64,000 nucleotides of DNA from assembly GCA_014529385.2 (NCBI GenBank), contig CM043945.1:146423741-146487740 (forward strand). The letters run 5' to 3'. This document shows, piece by piece, positions 21,461-33,304 of the stretch. Position numbers and translations under genes: made by a program. The notes beneath the pieces were generated by a model that worked only from the letters and a program-made list of their open reading frames with translations, was not told where the DNA came from and searched no databases. Numbering within the stretch: the stretch's first letter is position 1; the number at the start of each line of letters is the position of its first letter. The stretch is from Adiantum capillus-veneris (lineage: Eukaryota > Streptophyta > Polypodiopsida > Polypodiales > Pteridaceae).

Positions 21461-23221
21461 AGAGTATGCTCCTTCTACCATTGGTGGTACTGGAGGTAAT
21501 TGGACTTCTCCTTCCTTAGATTGCTTCTCCTTCCTTTCAAAGACTTGGTAGTTCATGAGTCCCCCCAAACTTGCCCTTGTCGTGCTTTCTACCTGTACCG
21601 TGTAGTCAAACTCTTGCAGACGAACTAGCCATTTAGTAATTCTAGCAGACACATCCATGTGTTGTACAACATAGGGAAATATTTCATCCGTGGTTAGAAT
21701 CACAAATTGCTTAGGCAACAAATATGACCTAAACTTTGTAGTTGCAAATCTAAGAGCTAGGACTAAGTGTTCCACATGGGTGAAACCTTTCTCTCCTGCT
21801 GTCATCATTCGACTAGAGAAGTAGATTGGCCTCATGAAAGATGTCGTCGTATCCTTTTGGAGTAGCACAGCCCCCAATGAGTCATCACCAACACTTGAGG
21901 TGACATAGAATTTTTCATCCCACTTAGGTGGTGAGATAGTTGGCAGAGTGGCTAAGACCTCCTTTACCTTGTTGTAGTGATGTTCGCTTTCCTCGTCCCA
22001 AGTGAAAGTTGATCTTTGAGTGAGTTGTTGCAGTGGTAGAACAAGTTGTGATAGTAGATGTATGAATCTACTTAACTACCTCACCTTCTGTAGAAAAGAG
22101 ACCAGTTGACGTGCGGTCATTGGTGAAGGTAGGGCTATGAGTGCGGACACCTTACTTGGGTCGGCGTTGATACCTTTTGCTGAAATTTCATGGCCTAGTA
22201 GAATGAATTTACTCTCCCCAATGTGGCATTTATCCACATTTAATTGCCCACCTAGGCTCTGCAACCTGGCCAAACCTTCAATTACCTTTTCTAAATGTGA
22301 AATACGGGAGCTATATATACAAAAATCATCAATGAACACTCTTATGGATGTTCCAAAGAACGGTTGAAAAACATATGTGACGTATCTTTGGAATGTGGCA
22401 GGTGCATTTGTGAGACCAAATGGCATAACCCTGTATGCAAAACAACCCCATGGCATGATAAAAGTGGTTTTTAGCTGATCTTCCAAGGCTATGCATATTT
22501 GAAAGTATCCAGAATAACCATCACAGACGGTATAGCATTCAAAACCCGCTACTTCATTCAGAATTTCATCTAAGAAAGGGAGAGGAAAGTGGTCTCTCTT
22601 TGTAGCTGCATTTAGTGGTTTGTAGTCAACACAGACCCTCCACTTACCATTCTTTTTAGGCGTCACCACTACGGGTGACACCCATTCTAAGTTTTCTACA
22701 GGATAGATGAATCCCGCCTCCAGCAGTTTCCTTACCTCGGCCAAGAGTGCCTTTTCTTGTATGACCCCCAGTCGTCGTAGCTTTTGCACAACTGGTTTTA
22801 CCCCTTCCTTCAGCTTAATATGATGTTCCACCATTGTAATGCCTGTGATTCTTTCATAGTTGTCAATGAACAGGTCAGGAAATCCCATCAACATTTGCAA
22901 AAAACTATCTTTCTCCTCAAGTGTTAATTCCGTAGACAACATACCCTTCAACCTACTTCCTCCTAGGCCAGGTGATTTGCTCTCCTCTTCATTGGGTTGC
23001 CCTTTTGGTGATGGATCACCAGTTGTGCTTACCCTTTGTGGATCCTTCATAATGATACCCATCACATCAATGGAACTGTCGCTTTCGTCGGTGGATGTGG
23101 TCTCCTCCTCAGAACTGGAAGATTCGCTAGTAGTTTCATCTGTCGATGTTTCCAGATTCATTTGCTTCTGCTTGCCAATCCTCATGTCGTAGTAGATTGT
23201 CTCCCCTTTCTTACCGGTCAT
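21461..23221 (-). pseudogene. Tat reverse transcriptase and gypsy RNase H
   Basis: Copies element RNA to DNA. The 381-residue open segment 23221-22076 has an acidic, Ser/Glu-rich linker, then RT: GFIYPVENLEWVSPVVVTPK, WRVCVDYKPLN, catalytic D234 in CDGYSGYF, MPFGLTNAPATFQRY, and the active-site pair D298-D299 in VFIDDFCIYS. After a stop at 22076-22078 the same frame continues with DSLGAVLLQKD, MRPIYFSSRMM and FRSYLLPKQFVILTTDE, the RNase H linked to gypsy RT. TDE replaces the usual TDH/TDQ. Confidence 0.9.
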
Positions 23222-23623
23222 GCGTAGAAGGCCAGTACCCCAGTCCTATTTTTCCTTCATGGCCATCAACCATGGCCTTCCCAAAATTAGTGGATAGCCC
23301 TCCCCCCTAGTAGGCATTACAAAAATATCTACCTCTACCTCAGTGTTGAAAGCTTTGATTTTCACGGCACTTACCACACCCACACACTTTACTTTTGTGT
23401 TGTTTGCCATCTTTGCCTTGCATGGAGAAGGCCTGTCAACCTAGAGCCCTAATCGAAGCATCATAGCTTCGCTCATTACACAGATTTGTGCACCTCCATC
23501 AATGTAGGTTTTTCCAACCCTCTTTCCTTTTATGTTTACGTTGACAATTGGAAGGATGTCATCCATGTTGCATCCCGAAATTGCTCCGGCTACCTTTGTT
23601 TTCGAGCGTCTTGTACTTACCAT
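23222..23623 (-). pseudogene. Tat aspartic protease
   Basis: VGKTYIDGGAQICVMSE carries the catalytic Asp in a DGGA form, a variant of DSGA, and the second motif YPLILGRPWL follows about 70 codons later. Two stops lie in the same frame (23441-23443, 23246-23248), both explicable by single transitions. The protease would cut the Gag-Pol polyprotein. Confidence 0.8.
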
Positions 23624-23635
23624 TTTAGACCATTG

Positions 23636-24970
23636 TCACCTTACTTTAGGTACAAGATGTAGCAGTTGTGGCCATGTAATCTTCGGTCCTTGCTCTGCCA
23701 CATCCAATGTTAGATCATAGGGCTTAGAACTTTCCCCTAGCTGGAAGTCGATGATGCCCAATTTCCTTCGTGGCCTGGATGGCCTCTTGCTAGTTTCTCC
23801 TCTCATGCTTCTCTCATCATCTGATTGTGTAGACTTCTCCCTCCTAGCTCTTTTCACATTCATGGCCTCAATTGGTTCTAAAAAGGTTACCTTCTCCTTA
23901 CCCTTGTCCCTCTCCTTTGCTCTGGGTGGATCCACTACTACGGCTTTTCCTTTCTCTTCTAGCCTTATGATGTTTACAGGGTGATCAGGTGCTGGGGCTG
24001 GTGGAAGAGGTGGGATGGATGCTTGTAGTGGTGTCTGGGGTGGACGTAGAATTTGTGTTGGTGGGGGTGGTGCTCGGGGTGGGGGTGTTCTTTCTCTAGG
24101 GGGTGACAATTGGTTCCTCCTACCTCCTCTATTATAGTTTTGTCGTGGTTTGGGACAGTAGTACATACCGTGACCGTCTTCTCCGCAGTTGTAGCAATGA
24201 TACTCCCTGTCTTGTCGTCGTTCTCTTCCAGGGTCTTGATCTCTTTCTTGACTCCTCCCTTGTTGTATTAAGTGGACAGACAAATTGTGCAGCTGGTCAG
24301 TAATATGAGCCAACATATCTTGTTGGTCATCTCTTACCCCAAGAGCCAGTGGTGGTGGTATGGTGGTTGTCGTAGTTGATGGTCGACGCGATGTTCCTGC
24401 TTCTGTTGACTCGGTTTCTTTGGCTTTCATTCACAGCTTCTTGTCCTTAAGGCGAGCAATCTCAACGGCTAACTCGTACGTAGCCGGGAATCTACCTTTC
24501 ACCTTCTCCTTGAGAAGCAGCCATAAGCCATGCGTGAACCGATCTTTTTTTAGGAAATCGGGTGCAGCTTCCCCTCTTGCCAGTGACTCAACCCACCGTT
24601 CCCACAAATCCACAAATTTGGACTCATAGGTGGCATATTCTAAAAGACCCTCCTGCTTCAAGTCTCTCAACTTTTCCCACAACTTTTCTGAAGTGGTACC
24701 TCCCCCAAAGCGCCTCTTAAAAGCGGTTTTTAAGGGTTCCTAGTCATCCTTGGTTGCTTGTGGAAGTGCATTGTACCATGATCTAGCTTCTAGCTTCATG
24801 AGATGCTTAAAGATTCTAAACCGGGATTCATCCGTATCTTTGTTGCTCACTACACATGCTACTTCAAAGTCATCTAGGAAGTCTGTTACCAAATCCTCCC
24901 CCTTCTTTCCTTTAAATGTTGGAAATGCTACACTTGCCATGATTACTGAGAGAGAGCTAGAAAGACACAC
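23636..24970 (-). pseudogene. Tat gag with zinc knuckle
   Basis: Probable start MASVAFPTFKGKKG at 24940. Gag core: DFLDDFEVACV, RIFKHLMKLEARSWYNALP, then FKRRFGGG and LREEG-like LKQEGLLEYATYESKFVDLWERW, typical of the retrotransposon Gag domain. A CCHC knuckle at about 24165-24210 reads CYNCGEDGHGMYYC, followed by a proline-rich linker and a basic/acidic tail. In-frame stops at 24740-24742, 24431-24433 and 23636-23638; no frameshift. Confidence 0.87.
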
Positions 24971-25023
24971 TGCTTAACTTGCAAAAGTTTTTTTCTTCTT
25001 TACAAGGAGGCGTGTATACCCTC

Positions 25024-25700
25024 TTATACTAGGACATAGATTAAAACTTCAAACGGTACATTGCCTTGTACCAAAGGTAGGACAAATGGTTGATCTGATG
25101 CCAGCACCTCAAAAAATCGCTCCCCACCCAGCATGGTGTCAATGACGTGCTGGTAGTGAGCCTTCAAATCCAGTATTACCTTGATTGAGCGTACACGTGT
25201 TGGTATGTGTGATCTGTGTTGAGGTAGGTTGTACTGATTCATGTGAAGCTTAGAGGTGCTTAGTCACTGTCCAAGCTTGTGGGAGAGGGTGGTGATCTTT
25301 CCTGAAACAAAATCAGTAGATCCCTAGTTTCTCTAGTGAGAGTGTGAGACAATGATTTCGTTATCTGTGCTGCAGCATCAGGTGCGACTTGAAAATTGAC
25401 TGTGATAATTACCTCGGTGACTTGAGTTACCCGATTCTCAAAGTAGAATAGTGTTGATTCTCTATTGTATAGAGCTCCTTCCATTTTGTTGTTGTGGGTT
25501 GGTTGTAGGTTGCGGACATGGTTTCGACCTTCTCCTTCTTCTTATTGGCACTTGGCCTATGTATATCCACTGGGTTTGGCGTGTTGGTTGACTCTCCCAC
25601 TACAAATCGATTATCGTTACGCCTGGCACTCGAGCTTCGATGGAGATGCGAAGTTCGTCTAGTTGTGCTTGGAGCTCTTCTTCTTCTGTCATCCAATTAG
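25024..25700 (-). pseudogene. Possible Tat ORF1 upstream of gag
   Basis: Between primer site and gag there are three open stretches in different frames: 25696-25427 (basic, MDDRRRRAPSTTRRTS), 25484-25260 (VTQVTEVIITVNFQVAPDA) and 25242-25024 (IKVILDLKAHYQHVIDTMLG). Ogre-type Tat elements carry an extra ORF of unknown function at exactly this place, so a frameshifted ORF1 is likely. No domain is recognised. Confidence 0.45.
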
Positions 25701-25779
25701 CAAATCCTACTAGCCATTCATCCATTCACAATAGTTTAGGGGTTTCAGTCTTGTAAACTAAAGGGTTTCATGAAAAGAT

Positions 25780-25796
25780 CCTCAGTGGGGGCACCA
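25780..25796 (-). other. Primer binding site of the Tat element
   Basis: Minus strand TGGTGCCCCCACTGAGG, two bases from the LTR edge at 25799. It has the TGG start expected of a tRNA 3'-end complement; I did not assign the tRNA. Confidence 0.7.
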
Positions 25797-25798
25797 AA

Positions 25799-27385
25799 TG
25801 ACGGGAGCAAAGTGAACCCCGAACCCCGACGGCCTCTAAAACACCGGAGACCGAATGGCACGCCCCGAGCCTGTCATGGTAAAGCAAACAGGGGGCACCA
25901 CCTAGCTTCAACGGCTAGGACGCAAACAACACACCACCATAACAAAGTTTTCATCCAAGAGAGATGGATGCTTGGGAGTAATGATGAAGAGGAAACGGAA
26001 CGAGATCAAGTGAGAGAGAGAGAGAGAAAGAGAGGGAGGGGGTATAGCGGCTTAGTACTTAGGCACCACAAAAGGATGGCGAATCCGCACACCCTTCACA
26101 CATACACAAGCTCACTCCAAACACAAGACTAGATGGCGATTCCGCACACCTCACATGGGCAAAACATTGCAAGAAAACATACTCACAAAACCTCAAGCTT
26201 TATTTAGAGAATAAGACAATGAAATGGGGAGCATAGGGTAGGGGAATGAGAAGGGAGAGCATGGTAGAGCACATGGAGGATAGGTGGGAGTTGATGGCGA
26301 AGACTTGCACGAGGGTTATGGCCATCATCCTTCATTTAGTTTCCCTTCATCTTCCATAGCCCAAGGGTGTAGAGGTCATGCTCAAGACGAGCATGGTGAT
26401 TGCGGTGATGGTGATGGTGATGGTGATGGTGATGGTGATGGTGATGGTGTGGGTGTGTGTGTGTGTGTGTGCACTAGGCACACACAGTGCATAGTGTACT
26501 CTTTGGTGATGGTGTGTGTCCTTAGTGTGATGGTGACCCCTCTTTATATAGGGGAGGAGGGGGGAGAAATTCTAGAATTTAGAAATGAAGAAATCATTAT
26601 CTACATAGGCCATGTGACTGTGGGCCCCACTTGTCTGGCTGTGTGTATATGTGCCAGAACAGCAATCTCATGAGAGAGAGAGACTAAGAGAGAGAGATGG
26701 GTTGATGAAAAAAAGTGAGAGGTGACATGGAGAATAAAGTAATTACAAGAGGGGAGAGAGGGGAGTGTGTTCAGAGGTGAATCTGTGTGCAGATGTGTGT
26801 GAACACAAGAAAAATCAGGTAACCACCGGGTGGGGATGGGTCCGTTGGCACCTTTTTCAGTGAAACTGAGTGTGTGTGAGTGTGGGGGAGGTTATTTAGC
26901 TACAAGACAAGAGACATGGTGCCCTTTAGAGAGAGAGGGGGGTATTTGGGTCACGGGATATGATAGGAGAGACAAAGAGGGGGTGGGGTATACTATTTTG
27001 GAAGATAGGGTAAGTTGCATGTTAGTTAGGGTGCATTATTGGTGAGTTATAATGAATTATTGGTGAGAGGTGGGGTAGCTTGAGGGGAGAGAGAAAGGAG
27101 AAAGTACAAGGGGAAGAGAGAGGGGGTTGACCTTTTGAGTGGAGGAGAGGAAAAGGGACACTCGGCGGGGCAACAGTGAAGAAAAAGGAGGCAAGGTGGG
27201 GATGGGCTACCCCGCAGGCATGAGGTGGCCTATTTTACCTTTCTTATATATTTACATAATCATACTTTTTTTTTTTCTTACTTTTTCCAATGCCTTTTAT
27301 CACTCCCTCCCTAAGAGGGGGTTTTCATGGGGTGGGGACGAGAGAAGAGGGGTATGGGAGCTTGGCTTGTGAAAAGCCCCCATCA
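25799..27385 (-). mobile_element. 5' LTR of the Tat element
   Basis: 1587 bp, TGACGGGAGC...CCCCCATCA, partner of 18061-19659. Carries the same (GGTGAT)n, (GT)n and GA tracts and TTTATATAGGGG near 26543. Confidence 0.93.
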
Positions 27386-27390
27386 ACGAG

Positions 27391-28411
27391 AATTGCCAGA
27401 CATCCTATCCAAATTGTGCCCAAGGCATAATTTTTGAGACCAAACCATAGGGTGACTTCATGTGCATGTTATACATGATGTTTTGAGTGTAGGTGAGAGT
27501 TTTCAGCTCATTTGGGTGAGAAAATTGGGTTTTAAGCAGACTTTAGTGTTTTTTTAAAGAAAAAAAGGCTAGAACAGCTAGTTTTGGGGTCTTTTGACAT
27601 CCAAATTAAAATCTAAGCATAGCATTGGGTTGCTGACATCAAGGGGAAGCTGTGGCTTGAGTTTGGGGCAATTCTAAGCACTTAGATATCCTACGCGTAG
27701 GATGTCTTCACCATGATTTAGCACTCCAAATCAACCTCTGAGCATACCACTCTGATCAGCACATCAAGGAGAAGCTGGGGTGAAAATTTCAAGTCATTCT
27801 GAGCAAAAAGACATCCTACGCGTAGGATGTCTCAAGGCCATTTTTAGGTCCAAATGAAATTCTCAGCATACCATTGTGTTGCTGGACTTAAGGGGAGTCT
27901 CTAGACCAAATTTTGTTAAATTCTGAGCATATAGACATCCTACGCGTAGGATGTCTCTAGGCCAGTTTTAGGGTCCAATTGTAATTTTGACCATACAGGA
28001 GTGTTCACAGTGTCACAGAGATCCCAAATCTTCTTTTAAAATTGAATTTGGACTCATTTTGACCATTCTAAACTGCATTTCACTGTTTTGGCCATAACTT
28101 TCACAAACGGTATCGGATCGGAAAAGTTTTTATATCAAAACATAGCCTGAGAGCGGCTCTACAGATCTTAGAGTAAAACTTGAACTAAATGTATGCCTAT
28201 GGAAATCATTTAGTTCAACTTTGAAAAAAAAACGTCGTTTGAGGCCTCAAAATACATCTGCAAGTTAGGGGTGTCTGAAAGCGACAATTTCAAGAATTGT
28301 GATGAAACGGTTGCAGTTTTGGACATAGTTTCGACTTTTTCCTAACCAAAGAACTTGAACAAGTGGACTAAGTCTACTTGAACCAAGCAAAATCTCTTAA
28401 GGCTAGAAATT
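27391..28411 (+). other. Continuation of the outer element leader
   Basis: Resumes the outer gypsy leader after the Tat insertion. Holds the second palindrome cluster, then about 450 bp with no coding frame before the gag ATG at 28412. Confidence 0.8.
27684..27956. repeat. 24-bp palindrome repeats, leader cluster 2
   Basis: Three more copies of the AGACATCCTACG palindrome: 27684-27707 (one mismatch), 27809-27832 and 27933-27956 (both perfect), 125 and 124 bp apart in related repeat units (CTGAGCATACCA, CATCAAGGAGAAGCTG). A broken seventh copy (AGACATCCTATCC) starts at 27399. The Tat element separates this cluster from 17345-17933. Confidence 0.95.
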
Positions 28412-30792
28412 ATGTCTACCCTAGATTCAAACGCACCTTACACAAGCTTGGAGATCCCTACGATAGAGGAATATCCTCCCACAATGGATCTTCCAAACTT
28501 GCAATTGATAAAGATCCATCTTGTTGAGACAGTTTGGATGATTGGTCATGAGAGTGAAGGACTATATAGATACATTGACAACAATGAGGTCAATCTTTAT
28601 AGGTGCTCAGATCCATACCTAGAAGAGATAACGGATTACAAGCTCTTATATGTCTACACATACGGAGTCGACTGTCAATGGAGATCTATAGTTGTCGACA
28701 AGTATGGACGAGAATACAGAGTTGTAGAAAGCACAAATCCACAGACTGTACTAGAAAGAGGTGGATATTTGGTCAATGAAGGACCACAAATGCCTCCACC
28801 AAACACGAGAATTCCTATAGGAATTCCAAGAAGAGAGCCACCAAGATTTCCTTCAAGAGCGATAACGAAAGAAGGATTGGGAGAGTCTCTGGTTAGACTT
28901 GTAGACAATCGACAAGTTAAACCATCCCAAGTCTAGAAATGGGTAAACAGAAAATACTTCGAAGATAAAGATCCGAGAGATCACGTAACGGCTTTTAGAA
29001 GAGTGATTAGAGCAGAGGAAGTTTCAGATTTTGCAACACAGTTTGCGGGATTCGGATTGACTCTAGAAGATGATGCAGCTACATGGTTTGACTCGGTGGA
29101 AAAATGGGATTTTGAGACCCTAGATGAGCTATTTGAGGATTTTATTGAAGAATTCTCGCCAAAAGGCATTGCTCACAACACGGTCTCGCAAATCCATAGA
29201 TTCAAATAGAAAGAGGATGAATCAGTACGCAAAGCATCATTACGGCTCAAGAGATATGTTAAGCTTTGTCCGAGAGCGGAATTACCTATGCAAGCATGAA
29301 TGATGCTGATCTTTATCCAGGGAATGAGACATGCGGGCCTTCAAAAGGATCTGCATATGATAAGGAGGATGACGCTAAACGAGTTGATCAAAGAAGCTCT
29401 TTATCTAGTGGATAACTGTGAGGCATACAAAGAAAAGGACTTAAAGAGTCAAGGAGATGACACATCCTCTCAGCACAGTGTTTCATAGATAAGTGAGTCC
29501 ATTGCCAAGCCAACGGCACCTATTGATTAAGAAAAGCTTATCGACGACTTGGTCAAGAGGTTGATTCCTCTTGTAAGGTCTGATTCGGGAGAGCCGAAGT
29601 GGTGTGAAATTGAGAGAAAATGGACGAACCATACGGGGGAAGAGTGCTATTATAGCATGGAAAATGCTAGGGAGAGGTATGTACAACCTGTTCCAGAAGC
29701 ACCTACTCCACCTAGATACATTACGGGGAATGCGCCAGGACCAGTAGGAGTTTTAAGGCCACAGCTTGTCTTAGGACAACAACCTCCGCTGCCAGGTGCT
29801 AGAATGCCGGTAGACATGAGATACATGCCAATGATGGAAGCATCAAATAAACCAACACCAGTACCAGCTACAATGTGGTATAGGAACCAAAGTGAGTACT
29901 ACCCTTCGGAGCAACAAAATGTGAGAGAAACACATGGAGTGGTGAGGCCAGTACAACCCCATCTCCTGGGTTTCACTCGAAATAAAGAAGGTATGAAATT
30001 TACGAAAGGACATTGCGATTCATTGCAAATAGTGGCTTATCTAGTTCAAAGCTTGATTATAGCCAAGAGGAAATGCTAAAAGAATCTCCTCAACCAGAGA
30101 CAGATTGTCACAAAAGTCGTGACAACCACTTGGTCAAACAATGTCCTCATACGGAGATCACTGAAGTAAATGTCTATTGTCTTGAGTGTGGCATCAATCA
30201 ATTGATCCCCGATTGCCCGAAAAACCCAAACCAAATCAAGAAAATCACGACAAATGTATTAGGGATTGTTCAGCTCCCTAGTAGCTCAGAAAATGAAAAT
30301 GTTATACCAGTTCAAGTAGTTACGAGAGCACAAGCTCAAAAGAAAGCTGATGAGAATCCAGAGACAAAGAACACGAAAAGTGACACGAGTCCAAAGACAG
30401 ATGATGGACCAAAGACAGATGCACCTAGTCAGAAAACCAAGCACAAACGAAATAGTTGGAAAGCTAGAAAGACTAGGATGAAAGCACACAGGGAACGAGA
30501 GCAAAAATCCCTAGCTGAGAAGCTTACCGAAGCTGAGGAGAAGATAAAACAACATGAGGAAAAGGAGGCACCTTCTCTTACACAGATGGTTAAACCTCTA
30601 GAAGAACCATCCACGGATGAGAAACCGAGAAATGCTAGTTCAGGAGAATCTGTGTTGGCAAAGAAGGTTAATGAGACATTAGATGCCCTCTTGAAAGCCT
30701 ATGATGTGAGACTCAAAAACAACCAAACCCAAGAACAGAGGTGGATGACATATCCCTATGCGGAACTAGAAAAGCAAAGGTTTGAAATGTGA
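28412..30792 (+). pseudogene. Gag of the outer gypsy element
   Basis: Begins MSTLDSNAPYTSLEIP. The Gag core lies at about 28960-29470: FEDKDPRDHVTAFRR, GFGLTLEDDAATWFDSVEKW, LDELFEDFIEEFSPKG, KEDESVRKASLRLKRYV, TLNELIKEALYLVDNCEAY, matching the plant retrotransposon Gag pattern. A zinc-knuckle-like CLECGINQLIPDC (about 30180) lacks its His. Stops near 28934, 29207, 29297, 29486, 29528 and 30790 all fit C-to-T changes in CAG, CAA or CGA (or G-to-A in TGG). The frame changes once between about 30010 and 30080. Confidence 0.85.
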
Positions 30793-30798
30793 CAGAAA

Positions 30799-32100
30799 AT
30801 GATTCAAACAGCCCAAGCTTTACTAGAACCACCAGTTGCAAAACCTGAGGATGTGATCCGTGTCCTGCCTACACAAGTAATCCCACCAAACCAAGAACTA
30901 AAAGAGCCAGATCCTAGTCAAGAGCACAGACCAAACCTCAAAGACCCAGCATTAGAACCAAGGATAGTACTGAATACCACGGATAACTCTTCCGAGGAAT
31001 TTCACCAAGCTATACCTGAGGATTGTAAAGAGATAGATGGTCTTGACGAATTGTGGAAACAAGTCAGAGAGGCCAATGAAGCCGATGACCTAAGAAGACG
31101 AGTAGACAAGACTGGTGATAAACGAGGAGTGTTTCTACCACCAATAGAGGAATTTGAGACTGGATCTCAAATGAATCTAAACATGCGATCGTATTGGGGC
31201 GACAAAGGATTTGTACAATCTATGGATAGTCAACCCCATTCGCTAAGAACACTACCGTCCTACATGGGAGAGTACGAGACCAAGTCAGATGTGGTTGAAG
31301 TCCCATCACAGAGACTGTCTCCCAACAAGGCCATCGATTCAAAGGGGCTAGTAGATATTCTATCTACCCCAGTCACCTGTACAATAATGTTAGCCGAGTT
31401 TCTTAGAATAACACCAAACATGTGGGCTAATGTGGGTAAATGTCTAGAGAAATTTGGTGTAAAAACCCCAATGACTCAAATCGAGAAAGGCATCAAAGAT
31501 CTTGATATGCCTCAACTAAATACTAGGCCAGTGCCATCAAGCAAGGTAGGCGAGTATTACGAGGGAGAAGATGGAAACAACACCCTTCCTATGGAATTCA
31601 ATAATGTAAAAACCATGGCAATCCTTGACAGTGGAGCTGGTGTGGCCATTGCAACCAAAGAGGTTTGGAAAAATGGGGAAAACTGCCTTGATATCCACAC
31701 AAATGACCCTACAGCTTGCAGAAGGACACAAGGAAAAGCCCCTAGGACTGCTAGAAAAAGTACTTGTTACTTCTTGTGGCATTGAATATGAACACACTTT
31801 TGTTGTTGTTGACTTTGGCAAGAAGAACAACTATGACATCATTCTGGGAAGACCATTCATGCGACAATTGAAAATGGTCCAAGATTGGGGTTATGACCAT
31901 ATATACCTGAGACATATGGAAACCATAACAAAGATAAACTTGAGGGACCATAGCTATAGGGATGTGACGAGAACACCGGTTGAGGAGTTTGATTCCGCCA
32001 CAGTAGCAGGATCAGAACTTCCAGCTTGGTTAGGTAAGCCTAAAGAACTGTGGATGTGTGGAGCTTCACAATGTGGTAGCTTGAAACGTGATGAATGTAT
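30799..32100 (+). pseudogene. Aspartic protease of the outer gypsy element
   Basis: MAILDSGAGVAIATKEVW (about 31612-31665) holds the catalytic D-S-G-A. Then GIEYEHTFVVVDFG and YDIILGRPFMRQLKM supply the second protease motif. The two halves are in different frames, overlapping at 31625-31785, so a frameshift lies near 31690. A Glu/Lys/Pro-rich linker precedes the domain. After it comes YLRHMETITKINLRDHSYRDV, a region I cannot name. No reverse transcriptase follows. Confidence 0.8.
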
Positions 32101-32439
32101 CCTAGAGTGGGTTATAGAGGATAGGGACTATATCCCAGAACCATTTCCTAAAGAAGAGTTAGAGCCTTTTGGATGGGAACACATCTTGGCTACTCTGGAC
32201 GTGTGCGCCGTGGAGGATGCTCCCACACCAAATTTTTGTGATGAAAATGGCTATGATGTCGTTCCTTATTTTGTAGTGAGTGTAATCCAGGAAAACGAAG
32301 AGAACCATACATCAACAAGCTCTCGAAATAAGGAGAAAACAAAGAAATGTGGAGAATCAAAAGATGAAGAAGACGACGAGTTCTATGGCTCTGTAGAACA
32401 CTTCGAGCTTCAAGAAGATCAACGACCCAGGAATCAATG

Positions 32440-33304
32440 TCATCGCTACACGAATAAAGTGCATCAAAAGTGGATTCCAAAGTCCTCGGTGAAGACACAG
32501 CCACCACAAGCATCCTCATGCAGGGCTCCTAATAAGGATGCAAAGACTCAGCTAGGAGGAATACGACCAGAGCAACGAGCTAACAATGCTCTAATCAATG
32601 GGCTAGAAAAGTCCTCCAAGAAACTACCACCCACGAGCAAATGGACAGTAACTTTCCACTACCAGCCAAAAAATCAAGGGAAAGTACAAGAAGTCAACCT
32701 TGCTGAGGATAGTAGCGATAGTGATAAATCTTACGACATCCCCTATCATCAACTCAGGCCATCACTATCACCAACCCCTTCAGCAACAACCATGACAAGT
32801 CAAAAGAACAGGACAACAAGTCAAAGCCAAAAAGCTTGACAAATCTGGATACCAAAAAGCCAGATCGGTCAAAAATAGATATGGATCAAGAAGACAAAGA
32901 TCTCTAATGACAAATCACAAGATCCAACACCAAAACAAAAACAAGGAAAGCGTACACGAACGGGTAAGAATATCACAAAGTCGCAAGCTTTCACAACTCA
33001 GGTTTGGGCTCCAAAGAAGTTGATTCAAGCACAAAAAAGTCAGGAATTCATTTGGATTCCAAAACAACCACAGTATCAACTTTCAAAGCCTAAATCCTAT
33101 CCCCAACCAAGCATACAAGGGCTGAAGCAAAGACCACTGTCGACTCACACAACAAAAAGGTGGATCCCAAAGAAGTCTCTTCAAACACAAACGAAGCACG
33201 AGCAAGTATGGGTTCCCAAACGAGCGTCAGCAACAAAACAGCCAATAATCGCAAAGAAATGGGTCCCAAAGAAGAACAACAAAGGTCAGTGTATCGCCGC
33301 TTGA
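32440..33304 (+). pseudogene. Repeated W-x-P-K motif tail of the Gag-protease frame
   Basis: In one frame the motif W-(I/V/A)-P-K occurs at least seven times: QKWIPKS, IWIPKS, VWAPKK, IWIPKQ, RWIPKK, VWVPKR and KWVPKK, spaced irregularly in a Lys/Gln/Thr-rich, disordered-looking context, ending CIAA at 33304. Stops at 32837-32839 and about 32879 interrupt it. Similar WVPK words occur in Gag of some plant copia elements, which makes them notable in a gypsy-type element. Function unknown. Confidence 0.6.

Larger units (their letters stand above)
18061..27385 (-). mobile_element. Nested Tat-lineage Ty3/gypsy retrotransposon
   Basis: Full-length minus-strand element, 9325 bp: 5' LTR on the right (25799-27385), primer site 25780-25796, possible ORF1 25024-25700, one long gag-pol frame 24970-19688, purine tract 19660-19678, 3' LTR 18061-19659. 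ACGA flanks both sides (18057-18060 and 27386-27389), a 4-bp or partly decayed 5-bp target duplication. Domain order Gag, protease, RT, RNase H, second RNase H, integrase is diagnostic of the Tat lineage (Ogre/Retand relatives). It lies antisense in the leader of the outer element and is therefore younger than it. Confidence 0.93.
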
